Part shown: piece by piece, positions 35,220 through 47,929 of the stretch
Position numbering within the stretch: the first letter of the stretch is position 1
How the letters are laid out: each line of letters starts with the position of its first letter
DNA from: Fragilariopsis cylindrus CCMP1102
Lineage: Eukaryota; Bacillariophyta; Bacillariophyceae; Bacillariales; Bacillariaceae
NCBI GenBank assembly: GCA_900095095.1
Contig: FMBT01000348.1
Coordinates: 186,001-250,000 of the forward strand
DNA length: 64,000 nt
Direction: 5' to 3'
The notes under the pieces: generated by a model
Databases searched by the model: none
The model's input: the letters and a program-made list of their open reading frames with translations, nothing else
What the model was told of the DNA's origin: nothing
Translations under genes and position numbers: made by a program

Positions 35220-36136
35220 GGAATTCGAACGGGTGTGTATTGTTGTTGTCCCGACCAATTATATGTATATATAGGCAAGTAAGGCTGAACTTACGGATGT
35301 TGATTTATTTATTTTCTCCACTCTCTTCTCGAGGAGCAAATTTTGGACCGGTTGGTGCATACAAAATATTTGATAATTGAAACTTCGACACTTTTGCTGC
35401 AGTACGTTTCGCTCTTTAAAAGTATAATTCTACTTTTTTTTCTTAAACGATGCCGCATACTTCTGTACTGGTGAAAGTTGATTGATAGCAGAAAGAACAA
35501 CCCTTATGAATAACAACAACAATCCTGAAAAATAACAATACGTCAGAGTGTATGGACTGTTCAATCGCCCATAATAAAAATTATTGAGAAAGAAAAAATC
35601 TAGGAATGATTTGGTCATAGACGTACTACTTCTCTAATTGCTACTCGTTATAAATTTCTTTTAATATCAACTAGAAATATTGTAAAAAGAATATTTTGAT
35701 ATTTTCTTTTGAAAAATATAGTATCTTAGTATCTAATAAAATAGTAATTTAAAGAAGAGCATATTTAAGATAAACCAGGATGCAATTTTTGTTAGTGTCT
35801 TCATCTTATTTTGCATAGCATTATTTTCCCTCTCTCTCTTTCTCTACTTATTTTGTGTTAATTGTGTATGTGTATGTGTACGTGTGTTTATTATTATCAT
35901 AGAAAGACATATTGTAGTCTTAACATGCATGAGATATAATACAGTCAATGGTAGCGGGGATTAAATGAATGGATGGATGGAAGGGTGGATAGATGGATGG
36001 ACGAAGATACAGAAATGATGGTACGGGTTGTACTCGTATACGATGTTTTGTTTTTGTGTGTTGTGTTGTGTTATGTTATGTTTTCGTAAAATCGAAAAGA
36101 AGAGAGAAAGAGAACAGTTCAGGTATACTGTATTTT
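35220..36136. other. Intergenic stretch, convergent 3' ends
   Basis: No gene supported. Contains GTGTAT- and GGAT-type short repeats at 35865-36000. Confidence 0.5.
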
Positions 36137-36741
36137 TTAAAGTATTATAGTGCTTCGTTGCATCGTCTGTAAGTAGGCATTGAGTTGACGTGAGGAAGAT
36201 TCGATGGATGAAATTACACCCGTAATGCTTTTGGTACGGTTGTATTCCTCTGTCTTAGGAGTTTTCATGGTAAGACTTTTGCGTGTTTCTTGAGATCTTT
36301 TCATTGATTCTTCTAATTTCTTGAGGATTTCTTGGTACCGTTTTTGGTCAATGATCGGTGGATGCTGCTGCTGCTGCTGCTGTTGGATAGTACACGTCGT
36401 ACTTCCTTCATCGTCAAAATCCATGGAATCTTCCTCCTCGGAGTTTTCTTCCACTAACAAAGGAACTAGGAAGCAATGATCGTCAATATTGTCACCCGCA
36501 CAGTCAATCATGTTCATAGTCGAAAAGGATCTTAATTCCTCACTCGGTCCGGTGGGAGAAGTACAACCGTATTGGACGTGATCACCATTTATGACACCAC
36601 AACCAAAAATATCGTCACCGAGTAAGTTATTGCCAATTTGTTCATCAACTTCCATGAGACTAGCTATATCAGGATCTTGATCTTCAAATGCTTCTACTGC
36701 TGCTGCTGTTGAAAAAGATGACGATGACGATGACGATGACG

Positions 36742-36772
<31 letters not shown>

Positions 36773-37030
36773 CGATGATGATGATACATATATTGATAAA
36801 GAATCATGTGAAGTTGCAGGTTGTACATCTTGATAACAACAACGTTGAGATTCATCCGACAACCATTCGTTAAGAACCTTCGCGGCAGCCTGAAACGATG
36901 TAGCTGAAAGTAGATCTTCTTCGTCACCTGCAGCAATTATCATTTGCGTATCGTGTTCGGCCCATTCTGAAGGAAGAGATGTTAAGTCGTTGTTGGTAGG
37001 TATAGGAGAAGAGTTAGAAGAGAAGTTCAT
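36137..37030 (-). CDS. Acidic Ser-rich hypothetical protein with C-terminal coiled coil
   Basis: A single frame of 297 residues starting MNFSSNSSPIPTNNDL. There is a poly-Ser tract encoded by a TCA/TCG repeat (36715-36785) and a poly-Gln tract (36367-36385). A basic, probably helical C-terminal segment (KRYQEILKKLEESMKRSQET then KTPKTEEYNRTKSITGVISS) is the only part that looks conserved. No signal peptide or membrane span is present, so it is probably nuclear or cytosolic. The family is not recognised. Frame integrity through two repeat tracts argues that it is a real gene. Confidence 0.6.
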
Positions 37031-38265
37031 TGTTAGTTTTGCGTGTATGATACCGGTATGTATAATATTGTGAGCATGTGAGAAAATATCTACTAATAAT
37101 GTGGATTTGTGTGTTTGTGTAGTGGCTTCTGCCGTTAAACGCGAAGGTTTTTGTTCGTGCCACGAACAAATTACTAGTAAACATCAGCAGTAATAATGCA
37201 TGTTCTAACAATGCTGTGGGGAAGTTCGACTTTCTCGCAAAGATTACACTAGAATAGTGATTTAAACTTTAAAGGCGCTTAAGGCGGAAACTACCAGTCG
37301 TAAAATGCACAATCATTGATACTGTAATCAGCTTTTTTCGATTCCGAAAGCCTGGCTGTCGAAAGCTGTCTCGATGACCGTCTTATTTTAATGTGTTACC
37401 GTCAATACGTCGTTCTATTTGTTATAGAAAAAAGGAAACTAACTCTACAATACTATGATTAACAAAAAGTGAAAGAGACATGATTTAGTCTCATACAAAA
37501 ACGGCTTATCAGTTATTCATAATAAGAAGAGCAAAGGACAGACGAAAACGTTTTATGAATATCTACGATGGAACACCTTCAAAACACACAAAGAAATAAA
37601 AAGTTAGTTATTGTGCAAAAAGCAATTGTTCTACAGCAGTACTACCCGTACTAGTATATTCATTGGGTGCGCGTTGAACTAGGAAAAATTGATACTGTAT
37701 TACGATAGGTATAGTAAATATGTATCAAGAGTGAGCAAGCCGACTAGTTCCTCAAGACATCTACTGTACAAGTCCACGTGTATTAGGCATTCATTCACCA
37801 GCATACTAGTAGTGACTTATCTTCCATTCCGACTGTATATCATAATATATATATATATCATAATATCATATATCATGTATGTGTAATTTTAGCATGCTCC
37901 CTTGTGATATTCTTGTTCTTTTGTATAATTCCCTGTAGTAATTTATTATTTGTTACTTGCTGTATATGCACGTATGCACTGTCTCACGGTAATATTTCTA
38001 TCTACCGTATGGTTGCTTCTATTATGAAATTTACCCTGTTTTTAGTCTATCCAAGGAACATTTTGTGTTTTTTGTGTTTAAGGTCTGCTTACTACAGAAG
38101 TACTAGTTTTTTTTATGGCGACCATCATGTTATTCATTATATTCATATGCATATAGAAGATTATAGTTCAGGGATACATATGCTGTTATAATAGCTTTGT
38201 AAGTAAGTACAATTCAATGACTCCTTACTATCAAAAATGAAAATACAATTGTGTGATTCCATGCA
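37031..38265. other. Intergenic stretch, no gene supported
   Basis: AT-rich; TA/CAT repeats at 37840-37880. No convincing ORF. Confidence 0.5.
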
Positions 38266-40426
38266 TCAAATAGGCACAGGTTCCTTTGTATTTCCCAGCC
38301 TTGCAAGGTATACGAATGCATCAGTTCCGTACCCCTCCATACTCATTATACTCAAATCTCCGCCAAAGTATCGACAGTAACTACGCGAAATAGGCAATCC
38401 GTATCCTAAACCAGCGAGCGGTGAATCAATCCCATGATCGACGGCCTCATTCTCAACGACACCAACCATACCTTTATCACCAGGACGATTACAGAAGGAA
38501 AATAAGTGAGCATTTCTATATGGGTAGACAGACCAACAATGGTGTTCACTACCATAACACTCACTACCCAAAACAAAGTAATAAGCGGGGTATCCTCTTC
38601 CCCACTTATAAGTACTACTTACCCTCTTGTATGGATGGATCTGCAGTTGTAAAAAGATACGACCAAATCTTCTTCACATTACTTCGAGGAATTCCCCCAC
38701 CTTCATCGCTCACTTTGATAACAACATCTTCATTGTCGCTTCCATCAGCAATAATGACCTTGATCAGCAATAGTAATCGTATCGTACCAGCAACAACAAC
38801 AACAACAATAATAATAATAAGAACAAATGTCGATTGAATGGTAAGATGTATACGTGGTATTCTTTTATTTTATGCCTTTCTTCCTTTTTTTATCCTTGAC
38901 AAAAACTTTCCCCAGAACAAACATTATACATACCTTAATTGGGGGATAGTCTGCATCTGTTCCGTGCCATTCCACGGTTGCACGCATACTATTCTTCAAC
39001 AACTCTAGCATAATATAATGCAAATGTGTGGGAACGTAGGGAAAGGTCAAGTCCAACCTTCCACTCATGATAACTTCTGGAGCGTCCCCGTATTTTCTCG
39101 TGCACATAAAAGCTGCATCATCGATAGCACGCTTAACAATTTCGTACGGAGATGTAACACCACATATGATTCCTTTTGTTTGTTTGTTTGGAAGATTTTT
39201 TAAGATATTGAAAGACTATTCAGTAAGGCACAAAAAATACACATAAACAGTTGAAACCCAAAACGGAAAACAGATAGACAAACAACTTACCAACGTAATG
39301 ATCAACAGGAGGCTGTCGAAGGGCAAGATACTGACCGATCAACACCCGAATACCGATACGACATAGATAAAATCGATCTAAAAATGCATGAGTTTCTTCC
39401 ATTTTTGCGAATACATCCTTGCGACGTATATTAGTATTTTTTGATTTGTTTTTGGTAGAGGTTGATTTTTTATGGATGTGATGACGAAATTCGTAAGCTC
39501 CTCTTGCCATTTGTACTAGTACACGAGAATGTCGTTCATAAATCCCTTCTACCAACCTTGAAAATGCTTGTTCCTGATCCGCACTGACAATTTTCTTATC
39601 GAATTCTAATAGTTCCAGAAAGGATTGAATATACAATTGTTTGACTTCCTTAACGGATTGCATATCTTTCATTAATGGTACCTAATTTATTTTCCATTGG
39701 AACACAGCATAACGATAGTCGTACAATGAAATAAATTTTGAAAGGATAACTCACTTGAGCACAGAAAGTAAATAGTAGAAGAAAAACTAAAGGAGACCAC
39801 ACACCGATTATACGAGACACATCTTTATTTCTCTCTCTTTCTCATCCTTACCTTTTCCAGATCTTGAACACGATGTGCTAACCGAATAGGAAGTTCACGA
39901 CGTAAGAAAGAAGCGACCTGTACAAGACCAAACATTTTGATTATTGAACCCAATCAATTGGTTAGTTGTTGAAATCCAATCAATTGTGACATAGAACATA
40001 AATATATTAATAATCTTAATTATTTATACAACGTACCTGCATTAAAACCAACTCTGTTGCAGTATGTTCCTTCATGGCAACATGTTCGAAGTGTCGATCG
40101 AGATATTCACCACGTCCGGTCCTCATCAAAACTTGTAAGCTGACGGTCGTTGGGGATTGTTTAGCGTGATAATTGATAAGCTTTGCAACTTCGTCTGAAA
40201 CACCATCATATTTAATATCTCGACCATCTTTACTGGGATTTTTTGCAGTAGTCGTCGACTTCGGAGATGATGATGATGGTGATGATGACGATGATAACAA
40301 CCGAGTGATGGGTATGTTTCGTAGATTTCCTAGTTCATGGTGATTATTGCGATTGTCGTAAGTATTGTTCCTATTCGTTACCGTTACCGTGACCGGTATG
40401 ATCGTGTTCCGTGCATGTTGCGACAA
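38266..40426 (-). CDS. PDK: Pyruvate or branched-chain dehydrogenase kinase (PDK/BCKDK), mitochondrial
   Basis: Six exons on the minus strand: 40426-40037, 39917-39852, 39681-39291, 39172-38934, 38758-38623 and 38471-38266. Phases agree throughout and give 475 residues. The N-terminal region is basic and Ser-rich, consistent with a mitochondrial presequence. The helical regulatory domain includes SFLRRELPIRLAHRVQDLE and FLDRFYLCRIGIRVLIGQYL. The GHKL ATP-binding domain has the N-box LELLKNSMRATVEWHG, the G1 box VSDEGGGIPR, the G2 box GLGYGLPISRSY, and a C-terminal GYGTDAFVYL. These kinases phosphorylate and inactivate the E1 component of the pyruvate or branched-chain 2-oxoacid dehydrogenase complex. 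The sequence alone does not settle which. Confidence 0.92.
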
Positions 40427-42264
40427 AGACCTTCTACCAGTTGCGATACTTATTATGTTCCTTGTCTCATCGACGAAGCTTCATTCTTAAAGTTCATATT
40501 TGCTGAACGATAGTAGATAATACCACGATTGTGTACAGCTGAAGTAGACGACATCGTTGATTGTAAACTTCGAAGGAAATTCATCCTTGAGATCATCAAC
40601 ATAAATAGCTAAGTTGTCGTGCAAATTAAATCTAGTTCAAGCACAGGTAAACTGGTACTCGCTTAGTATAATGTTATATCCTACGCGAGAAATATCTAAC
40701 AAGTAGTCGGTTGTGTTATCTTGGGCGCTCCCGCTGTTTTGACTGCTTGATTTGATGTTCATTTCTTTGTGTCAACTCGAATGCATAGATTTTATATTGG
40801 GATTGCTTTTCCTCGTTGATTTTAACACGCGCCTTTTTTAGCTGCTCCATTGCTGTATCTTTTGTTACAAAATTCAAATACCTTGATAGACAAGAATTCA
40901 ATATAATAAATATTTAGTACGACTGTAGTACGCATAGGTCCTAGTTTCTACACCGCATATAACCATTAGGGAAATATGCACGGTATTCCTTCTAGAATAG
41001 TAGCAACTAGGTGGTGTGGAGGGATTTTTTATTCGTGTTACCAGGACAGCATAGCATTGACCAATTGTAGAATACAACATGAACTCAACAATTGAAGCCG
41101 TCTACCTTCTATTTGTTTTAATCCATTAGCATACATAGTCTACTATAATCTTGGACATAAACTTGAGGAGGAAAGGACCAAATGGTTTGTCCAACAACTG
41201 CACCATAGGTAAGTCATCTCTATATTTAAAGGAAGATATACTACTGTTGGATCTTCTTGTAGTAATAATGATTGTCATGTCAACAGGATAACATGCGCCT
41301 TATCATATCATAATAACCTGAAGCTATTACCAGGGTCATATTGTAATAAGTACAATAGAGCCTACTTTATGTTGTTTCTGATAATTGGGATTGATGGAAA
41401 ACACCAGTTTTGCGATGGCGTAGGTGATATTATGCTGCTTCAAGTAATGTTTACCAGCAAAACTTAGTTGAAGAAGTGCTTACCCGCCGCTCAGCATCCT
41501 TACTCCCATCTCCAGACTATTCCATATTTTTGCTTGAGCACGCAAATAAAAAAAGTTGGACCGGCTGTTATTTCTTATTTTCGTGCTCACACTATTACTT
41601 CATCTGAAAAACTAAGGTCAAAAATGAAAAGTGTTGAAAGTAACATTCTTATCCGCTTTTATTTCCATCAGTATCTCATCTCTGGCAGAATAAACACACA
41701 TACACACACACATCTATATCCTTCACACTATAATTGCAGAGTAATCTTACATACTCTCATTGCTGTGTAACAGACTTGAAGTATTCACTAAAAAAAGTGA
41801 TTCCCAAATCATGTAAATAATATATTCAACAATAATGTACTGGACAATTTTGATTGACTATGCTTTACCATATCACTGTCTGCTCATTGTTAATAACTTA
41901 GATATGAAACATGTGTAAATAATAATCTTGCCCTTCTCTGTATTTTTACATATGGATGTGAAATACACATGCAATAGATCTTGTACAGATCCATGCAATA
42001 GATCTTGTACAGATGTGATTTTTTTCCTCAAACAACCAACAACCAAGTGGACTTAAAGTCAGATGGTTGCAATGGCCACTTTTTATAGCACAAAAGTACA
42101 TTCTAAATCGTTCAAGCTAAGATTATTTTCTGAGATAAAATGATCTCAAATAAGTAATGAAAAGTGCTTGCGTGTGTATATAAACTATTAGAATGAAAAT
42201 AGTTCCTAAAAAAGACTACGGTCTATGTGTCAGAAAAGAAAAAGGATATTATGTATTATACATT
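40427..42264. other. Intergenic stretch, no gene supported
   Basis: AT-rich. A perfect 23-base sequence is repeated at 41968-41990 and 41992-42014 (CATGCAATAGATCTTGTACA is its first part). CA repeats lie near 41697-41710. Confidence 0.5.
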
Positions 42265-45200
42265 TCAGTTCTTGCCTTTGCTCTCCAAAATTTTCGAATC
42301 TGTCAAGCCTGAAGAGTTAGTACGAAATAGGTAGGGAGTCAATGCATATGCACTGATTCCAAGGAGTACAAAATGTTGTCGCAATTTCGGCAACTCTTTG
42401 GAGATACCTACATTGAATAGAAATGATGCGGCGATTCCGGCAACTGGTACTAGGAGAGAAGCGACCAACGGAATTTGGCGGGCCTTGCGTTCTCTTCTAT
42501 GACCATCGGATGTTATATCCATCACGGTTTCGCAAATTTTGATAGTTCTTTCATAGGATGGATCTACAACACCTTTCGCTCGGTTGACATCGGCTTTTTT
42601 CATTACACCCTCAGCAAACTGGTAAAATGTATCATGTACTTCATCAAGATTGTTGGTTCGCAAAATTAGTTTACAGGAGGTTCCCTTACGAATCTTCACC
42701 ACGCCAGTGAAGACATTAGAATTGCTGTAACAATGTTCAATGTAGCAATGGCCATGACTTGCGGAATAGCACAAAATCGAAAGATTTCCGTACATCTTAG
42801 CTTTGACAGGTAAAGTAAACAGTCCGGTGCTAGTTCTAAGGCGTCTGTGACCAATTCATTTAGACATTCCAAAGATCGCATGTGAGCTTCGGGGTCACTT
42901 TGTTGCGTAAAGTATCCTAATTCACCCGTTTTAGAGTATTTTTTCCAAATAGTCTGTGGCCAGAAAGCACGGTTATCGACGTAATCCTCTAAATAGTCAC
43001 GGATGATATTAGTCTTTTGCAAAAATAGTCCCATCTGATCACTCAAAAATAGTTCACTGGCAAATGATGCCTTTTCCAATCCCGACGCTACAAACAACCG
43101 ACTAAGTCCTTCACCGACAAGTCCGGCCACAAAATGACAGTATCGGTTGTACTGGTCCACGTCGGTAGTACCTTGACCAAGATCCTTACCGACGAATTCT
43201 GCCATTCCGGTTGCCATTCTTTGGGTGATATCTATAATGACGCGTCTCGATTTATCACTCAATTTGGCGAATACACGATGGCATTTATCAAATTTTTGAA
43301 GCAGCAATTTTTCGTCAGCTTCACCAACTCCATCCATCGTCCACGTGGGATCAGCAAGCGCAGTTTTGTGGAAGTTCAAAAGATGTTTGATCTTAACCTC
43401 TTGACTCGGAAATGATGTTGTATCATCCTCGATTGTATCCAAAGCTCTTAGGACGAGGTAAAAAATAAGAATATCTACTAACATCGTCGATGGAAGTTGT
43501 CGGATAACGGCCGCGAAACTTCGAGAGACTTTCACTAGAATTTCGTCACAAAAGGCCAGATCATCAGGATCGAAAGTTTCACGAATGAAAGGCGTATCAA
43601 GGTTCGATTTTAATGGCTTGATATACAAGAATGTAACAGCTGAGAAGACTTCGTCGATATGCGAGAGTTGCTTGGAGAGGGGTTCCTTGTGAGTCTTGAT
43701 TTTTCCATAGGCACCTTGCTTTTTGCTATACAAAACAAGATCGATCGATGGATACATAAAAAATGGAATGGATATGACGAAAGAAGAAAAAATTAAGGTA
43801 GAGGCGTATGTATGAGTGCATGATATGTTTTGCAATGTTACTTTTTCTTTTTTGAATAGTTTAGGTTCTCTCTTTAAAGGGATCTACGAATTTGTCTTAT
43901 GTTTTGTTTGCACTTTCAAAGAGTTGGAGCAAATTAAACTAGTAATTTACCTTTGATCTCCTTCAATTTCTTTAGTAGCAAAAAGTGGACCTGCCTTGCC
44001 CCCACCACCTAAATGTTCTGTAGAAAAAGGAGATGATCCGAGACAAAAGATGGAATAAAAGGGAAAACATCAGACCACATCATCGACGTAAAAAACCACA
44101 GAACAAAAAAGAAAGGAACGAGGAATAAAATAAAAAACCCATATTTTTATTGCTTCGTGACGTGAGAAGTAATTTTATTTACCTTCGGGTGGATCGAAGC
44201 AATGAATGGTGGTATAGTCACAATGCTTGTCTGTGGTCATGGTCTGTTTCAAATCTTTCCACCAGGAATCTAACAACCATTTTTTACAAATCAAACGAAA
44301 CCACGGTGAAAACAATAATGATTTATCCTCCATCATATCAATGAGACCCTGTCGTGTCACCCATTTAACAGCATCGACTTCATCAGGATGTGGTTTAACG
44401 GTCAGGTCCGACTTGGATGGTACACACAAGAATAGGACATAATCAATTTCATGTTCACCCCATTCACTTTGAAATTATAACGAGAAAAAAGATGAATGAA
44501 TGGATGAATAATAATTAGTGAATAGTTTGGAATTTCAGATTCCTATTGTAGAATAGATAAACAAATAAGTACATAAGTACATAAATAGACATACAGAAAA
44601 GCTGTTGTAGTTTCTTCTAAAAACCTCACTTACCTATCTGGTCCGTGCGTGACGGTATCGGCAGCCCAATAATGTAAACGAGTTAAAAACTTAAAGTTGT
44701 TAATTGGAAGTTGTTCGGATGGGATACCAAGTTCATGATCAAGTTTACGAATAGCGGCTTCCTTGGCACCCATAGTAGTTCCGTCCGCAACATCTTTCGG
44801 TTGATCAACTTCAGAAGGTTCCATCCCATGAAGTGGATGGGAACAGCATGTGTTCGTCCAAACCTATTAAAAATAAGATAAAATATTCATTCATCATCAT
44901 AATTTTAGAATAATTGCATTTAGAAAGCAAGTTAGGACAAATAATAGGGAATATATCACCAGTGCGTCTCATCAAGTTTACAACATTATATTAAAATGTT
45001 CGCGAAGTATATTATAAATAAAGGTCAACAGCAAAAATACTATTATTCTTGGGGAATTAAATTTGAAGACACACACACTACGTACATTAGGAAATGTAAT
45101 TTTCGTTGAAGCTCGTTGTTGTAGCAAGAGTTCTCCGGTTGACTCATCAAACAAAAAGACAGAAAAGGCACGATGTAAAATAGCTCGAGGTTGTTCCATA

Positions 45201-45349
45201 GTGAATTGATGCGATAATTTCTTCGATGCACTCCCAATAACGTTATCATCGTCGTCTAATACAAGGACCGTATCCTTCTTCATCATGTCCTCTTGAGACA
45301 TAGCATTGCCGTCCCATGTCTTAGTAGTACCGGTTGTAGCAGATGTCAT
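42265..45349 (-). CDS. IDISQS: Isopentenyl-diphosphate isomerase - squalene synthase fusion (IDI-SQS)
   Basis: Five exons on the minus strand join two enzymes in one frame: 45349-45086, 44863-44634, 44466-44183, 44017-43951 and 43725-42265 (phases 0, 2, 1, 2). The IDI part (type I, Nudix fold) has the catalytic Cys in TNTCCSHPL and the Glu in WGEHEIDYVLF. A Gly-rich linker (HLGGGGKAGPLFATKEIEG) leads into squalene synthase with both Asp motifs (LDTIEDD and IIRDYLEDY), PQVMAIATL, VKIRKG and a C-terminal membrane anchor. Near 42737 one base is missing (ATT to ATTT restores LNICYSN). IDI makes DMAPP; SQS condenses two farnesyl diphosphates to squalene, the first sterol step, at the ER. This fusion is known from diatoms. 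A further ATG at 45406 would extend the N-terminus by 19 residues. Confidence 0.93.
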
Positions 45350-45798
45350 ATTTTCTTTTCTTTTCTGAGTTTCGTTTATTACACCGGTAATGAATAAATC
45401 AATCAATACGATACAGTTCTTTACAGTAGTAACGACAAGACAAGGTTGTGTTATGATGTGTGGTAGCTATATGAGAAAGACAAAATCAAAGCATGAATAT
45501 TAATTAGTAAAAGAAAATTTCTCATGAACAATGCGATGGAAAAGCGTTAAACGAGCGTTTAACATGCTGAGTGAGCTTACGGAGGACAGACCATCATAAA
45601 TTTAAAATTTAAACAAGATTTAAAGTGAGTCAACAAGTCCGAAGTGTCAGTAAATAACAAAATTCTGACTTTAGAGATCAAAAGAGTTGTGCTGTGATGA
45701 ATGCGTGTGTCAGTAGTTAGTTACAAAATGAAGAATCCTAAAAGTAAAGGAGATATCTTAGACTTTAGAGGAAGCGATTGCTGATTCATATATCCCGG
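45350..45798. promoter_or_regulatory. Divergent promoter region of IDI-SQS and the LON-domain gene
   Basis: A 450-base non-coding space between two divergent starts. Contains the imperfect inverted repeat AGCGTTTAACATGCTGAGT region at 45540-45570. No named element. Confidence 0.35.
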
Positions 45799-46977
45799 AT
45801 GCCGATGCTTGCACAAGTAATCACAATGATTAGAGCTACATCACTATTATTTGTACTCATAATACCGTTATTTGGAGTGATAACAGTTCAGTCGCTAGTA
45901 GCACCGATAACTCCCTCGTCGACGACGACATTCATCATACGCCAGAATTCAAGAACGTCGTCGACGCAGCAATACATATCGCAAAATGATGATCAACAGC
46001 AAGAAGAACAAGATGATGATGATTCAGAATACAGCAACAACAAAAGTAATGATAAGGAGGAAAATTACTCTGACACACCATCATCATCATCGATGTTTAG
46101 TATGGCATCATTGAACAATAGATTAAAGGAGGTGAAAGAAAAAGAATCAAAGCTTCCATTGGTTGTATTGGATTCAATGTTACCAAGGCAGGTATTAGAG
46201 CTTGAAGTGAATAATGCACTACTCATTGAGCTTGTTCGTGATTGTATCACACGTGAGAAACCATACATTGGGATGCTTGGACTTGCTCGTTTACAAACAG
46301 GTGAAACGATACATTTAACCAAGGGTGTTGAAGTCATCATCGTAGAGGACAAGTTGCAATCTATTGCTCCATCAGTGAAAGGTACAAAGCAGGAAGGAGG
46401 TGGAGGAATTAAAATGACCTTCAAAGCTACCGGTAGACGATTCGAAATTGAGAAAGAACAAGGTAGTGTCGAAACAGCAGGTGGTGGATGGACAGAAGCG
46501 AAGGTACAATTCTTAGACTCGCAACAGGAAGAGGAAGATGAAATTAATAATTATCGTAGTAATGGTGCTGATGATGAGAATGGTAACAGGAATGACGAGA
46601 ACGATGAATATAATCGTATGGCCGTTGCAAGGGCAATTACAAAATCAAATGAACTTACTAATCCTAATATGAATATGCCGAATAATTTGAGTTTAGTAGA
46701 TAGATGGATTGAATTGGCAAAAGAAAAAGAACGCACACCTGGTCAGATTAACACCTTATTGAAAGAATTAGGGAAAATACCACCAACTCATCAACCAACA
46801 GAACGTGCATTTTGGATTGGTGCACTTATTAATCCATTACCAGCCATGGGAGTCGCCCTAGAGATAAGGCCTGCTCTTCTAACTGCCAAGAAAGCAGAAC
46901 AACGAGTTGAAATAGCATTAAATGGAATACATCGTTCTATAGAATATATGGATGGCTCATCTGCGGGGCTTGTATAA
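45799..46977 (+). CDS. LON substrate-binding-domain protein, probably organelle- or ER-targeted
   Basis: Start at the ATG at 45799 (MPMLAQVITM); the frame is open upstream but without an ATG. A signal-like stretch (TSLLFVLIIPLFGVITVQS) is followed by an acidic Gln/Asp-rich region. Then comes a LON N-terminal (LAN/PUA-like) domain: LPLVVLDSMLPRQVLELEV opens it, PYIGMLGLARLQTGETIHL continues it and EIEKEQGSVE... follows. The C-terminal helical part (AFWIGALINPLPAMGVALEIR) matches the helices that follow the domain in stand-alone LON-domain proteins. There is no AAA or Ser-Lys protease module. Stand-alone LON domains are thought to bind unfolded substrates; the exact role here is unknown. Confidence 0.72.
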   Translation: MPMLAQVITMIRATSLLFVLIIPLFGVITVQSLVAPITPSSTTTFIIRQNSRTSSTQQYISQNDDQQQEEQDDDDSEYSNNKSNDKEENYSDTPSSSSMFSMASLNNRLKEVKEKESKLPLVVLDSMLPRQVLELEVNNALLIELVRDCITREKPYIGMLGLARLQTGETIHLTKGVEVIIVEDKLQSIAPSVKGTKQEGGGGIKMTFKATGRRFEIEKEQGSVETAGGGWTEAKVQFLDSQQEEEDEINNYRSNGADDENGNRNDENDEYNRMAVARAITKSNELTNPNMNMPNNLSLVDRWIELAKEKERTPGQINTLLKELGKIPPTHQPTERAFWIGALINPLPAMGVALEIRPALLTAKKAEQRVEIALNGIHRSIEYMDGSSAGLV

Positions 46978-47929
46978 AAACTAATACTTATGATGGATAA
47001 GAAATTAACGATAATTAATAGTAATCTTTTTCCTTCTTCTATAGAAATAAAATAATATAACCATGTTTCTGTTAAATTAAACAATAACCTACTGTACTAT
47101 AAATCTTCAACTTTGTTCTTAGATGCTACCTTATTGGCTGAATTTTTAACTGAGGTCACCAGCTTTGGCTTAACCATTTTTATATCCATTGACATTTGCA
47201 GTCATCCTAATCCGCACTTCTTTGGAAGCTACCCTGCTGCTGTTGAATTGATTCCCTCTATGAATATTACCACAAAGAATGTATAGATGAACAACCTAGT
47301 CAGATTTTGCCCCCCCCCCCCCCCCCTCCTACACACACACACACCCTTGTGTCCCAGCTGCCCAAGATGGAATTAAAAGGAACAGGAAGAAGTGAAGTAT
47401 GTGAAGTATGTGAGTAAGAATTTTACCAAAAAAATGTTCCCTTTCATTTTATCTCGTAAATGTTGAACCAATGACGGAGACAAGATATGTGTTGATTTGC
47501 AAAAGAAGCCAGCAAAACACAATCAAATGACAAAAAATCACATAAGCATGTTACATATAAATTGATGCTGTTTTTTGTTGCCCAGAAATGATATCTGTTG
47601 ATTTGTAAACAAATAAATAATGATAGCTTCATATTATAATGAGATAGTTGATTCACAACAGAAATTGCATTATTAGTATCATCGCGATTTGGCGGATTGA
47701 GTTTTCAGTCCCGTTGAAGCGTCTAGATTATATTTCCGGTATGTGGGGGACTGTTCAATTAGTGATTCACAGTCATTTAAAAAAATCACCAAGATATGAC
47801 CACTACAAAAAAAGACAACAATAACTGACATTAAAACTCTCATCTTGCTTGTTCTTGTTTTAATTCAGCCTACAAACGAAATTTTCCATACAACATTCGA
47901 ACATTAATCGTACATAGAAGAACAAGAAG
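46978..47929. other. Intergenic stretch with a C17 tract
   Basis: No gene. A run of 17 C at 47310-47326 is followed by (AC)n to 47343. The final ~70 bases are probably the 5' UTR of the CAP gene. Confidence 0.6.
47310..47343. repeat. C17 homopolymer followed by CA repeat
   Basis: Seventeen consecutive C, then TCCT and (AC)n. One of two long C-tracts in an otherwise AT-rich window. Confidence 0.95.

Noticed and set aside
38472-38622. Coding use of the ORF extension ahead of the last PDK exon
   Set aside because: The canonical GT-AG intron 38622-38472 joins exon phases and yields the expected G2-box region; the extension has no PDK similarity.
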